DNA of 60,000 nt, taken from Nematostella vectensis. Lineage: Eukaryota; Cnidaria; Anthozoa; Actiniaria; Edwardsiidae. This document shows positions 33,001 through 42,000 of the stretch, piece after piece (the first letter of the stretch is position 1; the number at the start of each line of letters is the position of its first letter). The stretch is from NCBI RefSeq assembly GCF_932526225.1, contig NC_064040.1, positions 9,715,356-9,775,355 on the forward strand, given 5' to 3'. A model generated the notes under the pieces. The model searched no databases and was not told the origin of the DNA. It worked only from the letters and a program-made list of their open reading frames with translations. The position numbers and the translations under genes were made by a program.

Positions 33001-36000
33001 ACATGAACGTTAACATAGGTTCTTTCATGCTGTGGATAAATATCTACGAAAATAATAAGAGGATAAGAAATAGTGCTAAATGAGCAAACTATGTGGTATA
33101 ACTAGAAGGACTACAGTGAAGCTGTAGAAAACTACAACAATGGTCTGCGCTAATTCAATGAGTTCAGTGAAGTGATTCATCACCTTCGCGGTGAACAGAG
33201 AAAACTTTCACAAAGATCAAGACGACAATAGAAACACGAAGACAATTATACTCAAGCTAACTTTACAAAAGTTACTTAATATTAACATTGGCTAGAAGAT
33301 CGTTCCTTTTTTGTTTTTGCTTTGGAGGCGCGCTTTATCGACAGCTCATCAAGATTATCGGCACTGCGGGGAATTTGTCACCTATATCGGCTAAAAAAGA
33401 AAACCGACTCAAAGATCAAGACAACAATAAATATACAATTCAGTAAATTCTCCTAAAACTAAACAATAAAAAAAAAACTAAAAAATACGCGGAAAGAAAG
33501 CTTTCAAACGTTATTTCTGTTTTGAGAGGTTTGGCAGACGTCCTTTTTTTGTAGTTAATGATTCTCGGTCGTTGGATTGATATGTCCTCATAAACCCCCC
33601 ATAGGCAGCAAGTGTTTATATGTTTCGCAAACGGCTATTGGTTCAAGTGTTTAATGTTTAGTGTTGTTTCAAGTGTTTGTTTGCAAGTTGAAAAGGATTC
33701 TATCAAACACTTTTTAAAACAATACGTTTGTCTTTCTTTAATTAGCAGACCCGCCTTTATTGTCCTCCAAAACAAAAAGATGGCATCTTACTCTCGCAAA
33801 GAAAAGACAAGGTTCCCATCATTTGTCTCGCATGATTTGCCTGATTTGTCTGTCTATTTGTAAGCCAGCAACATTTTCGAGTTTCGCCTCCAAGCGCATC
33901 AAAAATAATCTCCAGTGTTTTGGCTACTTTTGAGTTCTTAATAAAATGACATGGTTTTGTCAGCAGTTAAACACAAAAACTGCGCTATAAAAAGAATTCG
34001 CTACTTTATCAGAAACACAGTGATAAATCCCAATAATCTATGGAAGAAGTGTTTTATTCAAGCTTTCCTTTCGGGTAACTCGCTCATTACTTTAGAAGTA
34101 GCGCTGATATTAGACTATCATATCATGTCGGCTATGTCTTTGCTTTGCATTGTCTTACTCGGACTGCGCCGCCGCCAAATGCCTCAAGCGAAAAGTAAGC
34201 CCATGTTCAGTGAAGCATTTTCTTTATTTGCTGTCAATCATAAAAATGATTGACAGGTAGTTAGGGCACGGATCGGTGCACCTTCCATGGGGGTGATTAG
34301 ACGCGCACCAATCACAGCGCTTGAACTCGGAGCGCGGGGATTTCGAACGTGTTAATTCGATCCGTTGAGCTTAAAACGAGAAAATGTCCAGAGAATAATA
34401 GGCATTCTTGGCTATGATGGCATTACCGTTTTTGGGTGAGCCCGTGATTGCGTTACCCGTGATTGCGACACCCGTGACTCCGTTACTGGTGATTGCGTTA
34501 CCAGTGATTGCATTAACCATGATTGCGTTACCAGTGACTGCGTTACCCGTGATTGCGACACCCGTGACTGCGTTACTGGTGAGTGCGTTACCCATGACTG
34601 CGTTACTGGTGAGTGCGTTACCTGTGACTGCGTTACTGGTGAGTGCGTTACCTGTGACTGCGTTACCTCGTTATCGGTGAGGTTCATCTCGTGATGGTAT
34701 GACATGTAGACCACAGCAAGAACTAGATTCAGCAGATAAAACGAACACGAAAAAATCCCAACCACAAAGTACATCATGTACCACTCTCCCATGGAGCGCA
34801 AAACCTGAAACACAATCAGCAGGAAAATCTTTGATGAATTATCGGCCCTACTATAAGAGGGAATTATCGGCCATACCAAAACAGGAGATTATCGGCCATA
34901 CCAAAAAGGGAATTATCGGACGTACCAAAACAGGAGATTATAGGCCATACCAAAAAAGGGAATTATCGGACGTACCAAGAGGGAATAATCGGCCATTGCA
35001 AAAGAGGAAATCATCGGCCCTCCTATAAGAGGGAATTTGTATAATCATATTTCAATATAGTTTTTAGTAACGGAGAAGATCGCCGATTGTTGAATCCTTC
35101 CACAAGTAGCACTCTCCCTCAGAGTCACCTTTCTTCGAAACATATCGAGAGATTAGACAAAAGCAAAGACCTACACCGCTGAGTTGCTCACGGGCTCACC
35201 CTATCGTAGAGATTTTCCCAGAAGTCCATTGTAAGGATTTGGAAAGCCATGACAAGAGACCAGCCGATGTCGTCAAAGTTGGTGAAGCCGTGGTCGGGGT
35301 TGGGTCCCACGTGCGCCACACACGTGTAGTTAGCCGGACACCTCCTAAGGTCAAGCCAAGATTACTTCATGATTTACAGTTATGAAAATGTAGAAATTTA
35401 AAAATTAGTTGGGAGATTGTGAGGCGCACGTACGTCATACATATGTAGTTAGTCGATTCAGTCGTAACATTAACACATCTCACTATACTTGCGTTACTAC
35501 TTACGTTACATTCACTCTATGGTCACGCGAGAAGATCACGCTACAGTTGCGTTACAATCACATTGTCGTCACGAACAAGACAGATACTGATCAACATTGT
35601 CGCATTGCGTGACTATATCAACATTGTCACGAGATTCTATTTTACGCACTTGAAAAACATAAATCATTTGGCTCTTTATAGTAGTGTTATAAATCACTCG
35701 CTGTTTACAGTAGCGTGTTACAACTTGCCCAGCATTGTAACTCACCCCGCTGCTTAAAGTAGCATTATAACTCACCCCGCTGCTTAAAGTAGCATTATAA
35801 CTCACCCGGCTGTTTTAAGTAGCATTATAACTCACCTCGCTGCTTAAAGTACCATTATAACTCACCCCGCTGCTTAAAGTACCATTATAACTCACCCCGC
35901 TGCTTAAAGTAGCATTATTACCCACCCGGATGTTTCCAGTACCATTATAACTCACCCGGCTGCTTAAAGTAGCATTATTACTCACCCGGCTGTTTTAAGT

Positions 36001-39000
36001 AGCATTATAACTCACCCCGCTGCTTAAAGTAGCATTATAACTCACCCCGCTGCTTAAAGTAGCATTATAACTCACCCGGCTGTTTTAAGTAGCATTATAA
36101 CTCACCCCGCTGTTTACAGTAGCATTATAACTCACCCCGCTGTTTACAGTAGCATTCTAACTCACCCCGCTGTTTACAGTAGCATTGTAACTTACCCCGC
36201 TGTGCTTGAAAACCCACAGAGTAGCGGCTCCCCTTCTCTATGATACCATGAGCCTGCAAGATTAAGTCAGCCGTCACCAACCAATTAAGCCGTGTAATCA
36301 TTACTAGCCCTCATTTAGACATGAGGACTACTTGAGACTACTCGTATAATATATACTGGAGATATTAATACTTACTGGGGTTATTAATACTTACTGGGGT
36401 TATTAATACTTAGTGGGGTTATTAATACTTAATGGAGTTATTAATACTTACTGGGGTTATTAATACTTACTGGGGTTATTAATACTTACTGGGGTTATTA
36501 ATACTTACTGGGGTTATTAATACTTACTGGGGTTATTAATACTTATTCGGGTTATTAATACTTACTGGGGTTATTAATACTTACTGGGGTTATTAATACT
36601 TACTGGGGTTATTAATACTTATTCGGGTTATTAATACTTACTGGGGTTATTAATACTTACTGGGGTTATTAATACTTACTGGGGTTATTAATACTTACTG
36701 GGGTTATTAATACTTACTGGGGTTATTAATACTTACTGGGGTTATTAATACTTACTGGGGTTATTAATACTTACTGGGGTTATTAATACTTACTGGGGTT
36801 ATTAATACTTACTGGGGTTATTAATACTTACTGGGGTTATTAAAACTTACTGGGGTTATTAATACTTACTGGGGTTATTAATACTTACTGGGGTTATTAA
36901 TACTTACTGGGGTTATTAATACTTACTGGGGTTATTAATACTTACTGGGGTTATTAATACTTAGTGGGGTTATTAATACTTAATGGAGTTATTAATACTT
37001 ACTCGGGTTATTAATACTTACTCGGGTTATTAATACTTACTGGGGTTATTAATACTTAGTGGGGTTATTAATACTTAATGGAGTTATTAATACTTACTGG
37101 GGTTATTAATACTTACTGGGGTTATTAATACTTACTGGGGTTATTAATACTTACTGGGGTTATTAATACTTACTGGGGTTATTAATACTTATTCGGGTTA
37201 TTAATACTTACTGGGGTTATTAATACTTACTGGGGTTATTAATACTTACTGGGGTTATTAATACTTACTGGGGTTATTAATACTTATTCGGGTTATTAAT
37301 ACTTACTGGGGTTATTAATACTTACTGGGGTTATTAATACTTACTCGGGTTATTAATACTTACTGGGGTTATTAATACTTACTGGGGTTATTAATACTTA
37401 CTGGGGTTATTAATACTTACTGGGGTTATTAATACTTACTGGGGTTATTAATACTTACTGGGGTTATTAATACTTACTGGGGTTATTAATACTTACTGGG
37501 GTTATTAAAACTTACTGGGGTTATTAATACTTACTGGGGTTATTAATACTTACTGGGGTTATTAATACTTACTGGGGTTATTAATACTTACTGGGGTTAT
37601 TAATACTTACTGGGGTTATTAATACTTAGTGGGGTTATTAATACTTAATGGAGTTATTAATACTTACTCGGGTTATTAATACTTACTCGGGTTATTAATA
37701 CTTACTGGGGTTATTAATACTTAGTGGGGTTATTAATACTTAATGGAGTTATTAATACTTACTGGGGTTATTAATACTTACTGGGGTTATTAATACTTAC
37801 TGGGGTTATTAATACTTACTGGGGTTATTAAAACTTACTGGGGTTATTAATACTTACTGGGGTTATTAATACTTACTGGGGTTATTAATACTTACTGGGG
37901 TTATTAATACTTACTGGGGTTATTAATACTTACTGGGGTTATTAATACTTACTGGGGTTATTAATACTTACTGGGGTTATTAATACTAACAGGGGTTATT
38001 AATACTTAGTGGGGTTATTAATACTTACTGGGGTTATTAATACTTAGTGGGGTTATTAATACTTACTGGGGTTATTAATACTTAGTGGGGTTATTAATAC
38101 TTACTGGGGTTATTAATACTTACTGGGGATATTAATACTTACTGGGGTTATTAATACTTACTGGGGTTATTAATACTTACTGGGGTTATTAATACTTACT
38201 CGGGTTATTAATACTTACTGGGGATAATTATACTTACTGGGGTTATTAATACTTACTGGGGTTATTAATACTTACTGGGGTTATTAATACTTACTGGGGA
38301 TATTAATACTTACTCAGGATATTAATACTTAGTGGGGTTATTAATACTTAATGGAGTTATTAATACTTACTGGGGTTATTACTACTTACTGGGGTTATTA
38401 ATACTTACTGGGGTTATTAATACTTAATGGAGTTATTAATACTTACTGGGGTTATTAATACTTACTGGGGTTATTAATACTTACTGGGGTTATTAATACT
38501 TATTCGGGTTATTAATACTTACTGGGGTTATTAATACTTACTGGGGTTATTAATACTTACTGGGGTTATTAATACTTACTGGGGTTATTAATACTTACTC
38601 GGGTTATTAATACTTACTCGGGTTATTTATAGTTGTTGCGTTGGCCGTTTCTAAGACGCACTTATTCCTGAGCTCCCCCGTGAAGAGCTGCAGACCAATA
38701 AGCGCCAGCACGCACAGGGAAAATAGAAACAGAACCAAGACGTCGGTGAGTAGCTTGAGTGAGCGTAGAAGGCTATTCACCATGGCGCGCAGACCTGCAA
38801 GATTTGCACTTTAAATGATGTCGATCACCCACTCCTTTGTTATTATTATTGAAAAAAAAACGGTTTATTCGTAAAAAAAAACTTAAAAATAATGGAAATG
38901 GATGCTTTGTGTGACTTGCCATTGAGCGGGGGCATAAAATTACGGCGTGATTGGCAAGATGACGCTATAATTGCGTTATTATCACGATGAGGTCAGGGGG

Positions 39001-42000
39001 GAACACTTAACGCTACAGTTAGGTTCAGTATCGTTGTGGTCACGTGAGGTCACGCTGTGTTAACGCAGACATGGCGCGCAAACCTGAATAATAATCCGGT
39101 CACGTGAGATCATGCTATACTTGGTTAGTCACGTTGTGCTAGCGTGAGCAAATTTATCAATAGTTTAGTTGAGTGAGGAACAATTGTCTCACTCAGACAA
39201 AGAATCAATCAACGTCTCTATTTTTCGCGGCAAAGTTCAAATTAAAATCAAAATCGTGCAAGTGAGATAATTCGGCTTCTCCGCGTTCCCATTTTTGTTT
39301 GCTTTAGAGGAGAATGTCCATTGCGCGGGAGATCTTCACTCACCTTTAAGAGCTGATATCGTGCGGAAGGCTCTTAAGACACGAAGTGTACGGATGCCTG
39401 ATAGACTCGCAATGTCAGGAGCTAGCGATAAATAACTAGAAAAAAAACATTAATATTTACACAAATATATCATAAAAAGATAATGATAAAGTAAAGCCAA
39501 TGCGTACCGCATAAGAAGAACATAACAATCATGGAAAATATGTCATAAAAATGATTAATTAACAGTTACAAACAGGAAGAAAACAATTCCTGATACGTTT
39601 AATCACGATAATCGTTTAATGAAACCTATTAATCCTAACAACATGGTGCACTTTCGTGTAAATACCGAATATCGAAAAGAGGCAGTTCTAATTTTAAACA
39701 CCTACCTTAAAAACACCACTAGGGAATCTAGCCAGTTCCACGTATCTCTGAGGTAAGCGTATGAATCCTTGACAAAGCCACGAGAGATGATTTTACAGAT
39801 CATCTCTAACGTGTAGATAGCTGTAAATATATACCTGGGGGAGAGACAATGAAACTTTAGAGGTGTAGAGAAAGGGCCAGAGGTGAAGCAAGGAATTGCT
39901 GACGTGGCTGCGCAGGCATAGAGGGGACTCGTTGAATTAATACTGATGTCTGATCGGCTAATGACGTCTTTTTTCTGCGAGACAACATGGGTTGTGTGAA
40001 GAATGCGGGCTGAATCTCAGAGTTTCGTTGTAAAACATCAACTTCAACATCGCTATCGTTTTTTTTGCAGCAGTGCTACGATTTTGCTGCTCGTATTACC
40101 GTACCTTTAAGCAAGGACGACGGTAAGCCGACGAAAACGGCGGAAAACAAATGAACATTCAAAGAGCCAGACGTGAAATAACTCTGTCTGATACATTTCA
40201 ACCATCATCTAAACTAAAACGTGAAAACTCCAGGTTTCATGGTCTAGCTAATACGGAAACGTGTGCATGCGCTAAAAACCAGACATTCATTGTTCGCTAT
40301 AGTAGAAATAAGATTCTAGACTTCTCTATCCCTTTTGGGGTCTATAAAAACGAGTTTATTTTATCGAAGTTAGTTTCGCCTTCTCTAAGTTCCCAACTAA
40401 TCGTTACTACTAGTTTTCATGATTCTATGAGTTCTCGTTTTCAACAGCGGAATCACCTTCTGGCTTTCGTCATTCAAGATCTTTGAAGCATTTTCATTGG
40501 CCAGCACTGAAATGGTGTCAATTACGCAAGGTGATTGCCAATAGGCCATTCCAGCTATAACCATGCGCGCGCACTCACCATGAGAACCTACCTCAACTAC
40601 CGGCATGTAGCGCGCGCTTCGTTTGATGTAAGCTTAAAAAGACGCGCACTGCATTCTGGTAGTTTAGGTAGGTTTCTATGGTTATGCGCGCGCAAACTTA
40701 TAGCTGGAATGGCCTATTAAAAAAAACCTTTTGTAGTTTTGTAAGTTTGAATGACGGAATCCAGAAACCGGATCAGCAGTTACACATCATTTATGGGGGT
40801 TGCAGAATATTGCAAATCGTAACAAACGCAGCCATTTGATGCTCTCGCAAGATATAAACGATTAACTGAGATTCTTTTAACAGGCCATTCCAGCTATAAG
40901 CTTCGCGTGCACTAACCATGGAAAACTCAGCGCGCGCTTCGTTTGATGTATAAAAAAGCGCGCGCTGCATTGTGGTAGTTGAGGTAGGTTTCTATGGTTA
41001 TGCGCGCGCAAACTTATAGCTGGAATGGCCAATTAAATATCGTTAATGAAATACCAGACAACTTGGATTGGAACTTCCACTTTTATCATCAAGGCCTACA
41101 TCAAGGCCTGCTTCCACTTTTATCATCAAGGATTACAAATTAACAAATTACTTACTCTGCCTCCTCGGGAGGATCGTTGAGTCCTAGAATTATACAATTG
41201 ACTAGAATAACAAGAGTTACTATGATTTCGAAATATCTGAGCCATAAGTTAAGGAAGGATACAAGGACGGTAACAATGCAGTTGAAACCAATAAACGAAT
41301 TCAAAGTTTTCATCTGTTAACCAATCAAAGGGCTCAAATTGCAGTTGAGTACCAGTTAAAGGATACGGATGTGTGATGAGAAGAATGCAAAACATGCGCA
41401 GTGGATGAACTGGACCCAGGCACAAGAGCGACGCGGTTCGACTGAACCGGTAGGCCTGGTAACCAGAAGAGTTGAACCGTTTTGAGAGTATGAGGAATGT
41501 CGCTGTAGAAGGGTGCTGCGAAATACACAAGCAAGAGAAATTTAGCATATCTATTACAACAGAGACTTATTCACCCTTATTCCCCCTATTCATTGTTACG
41601 GATTCTATTCATTGTTGCACGGATGTTTTTTTTGGACTTAAGAAGTACACTAGCATACATAGCCAAGGATAGTTTGGCTATCCGATGGAGTTTTAGACTA
41701 GCAAAGGTCGCATGCGTGATCCGCACAATTGGCATCACGCTAGCCCGGTCGCAGCTCTAGATCCCACATGGATCTAAGCTGTGGTTTAAAGCACTTCGTT
41801 CGAGTCGAAGTCGCCCTGCAGTTTTTTTGCCGATGAAGTTTAACTGAGGCAAACCGGCTATGCCATGCTGACGAGTCCTAATAAGGACGAAACAGCTGTC
41901 CATGGTTGCCGAACTGCACGGGTAATAGACTGTGCTAGCGTCCCGTCTTGGCCCGACTGGTGCCAATGAGTGTATGCTAGTGTGCTTTTATTCATGGAGG

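Noticed and set aside
36350-38617. CRISPR-like array
   Set aside because: Units are contiguous with no unique spacers, and this is a eukaryotic intron.
41790-41830. tRNA gene from a GTTCGAGTC B-box-like word
   Set aside because: No matching A box or acceptor stem at the right distance; kept only as a hint in the ribozyme element.
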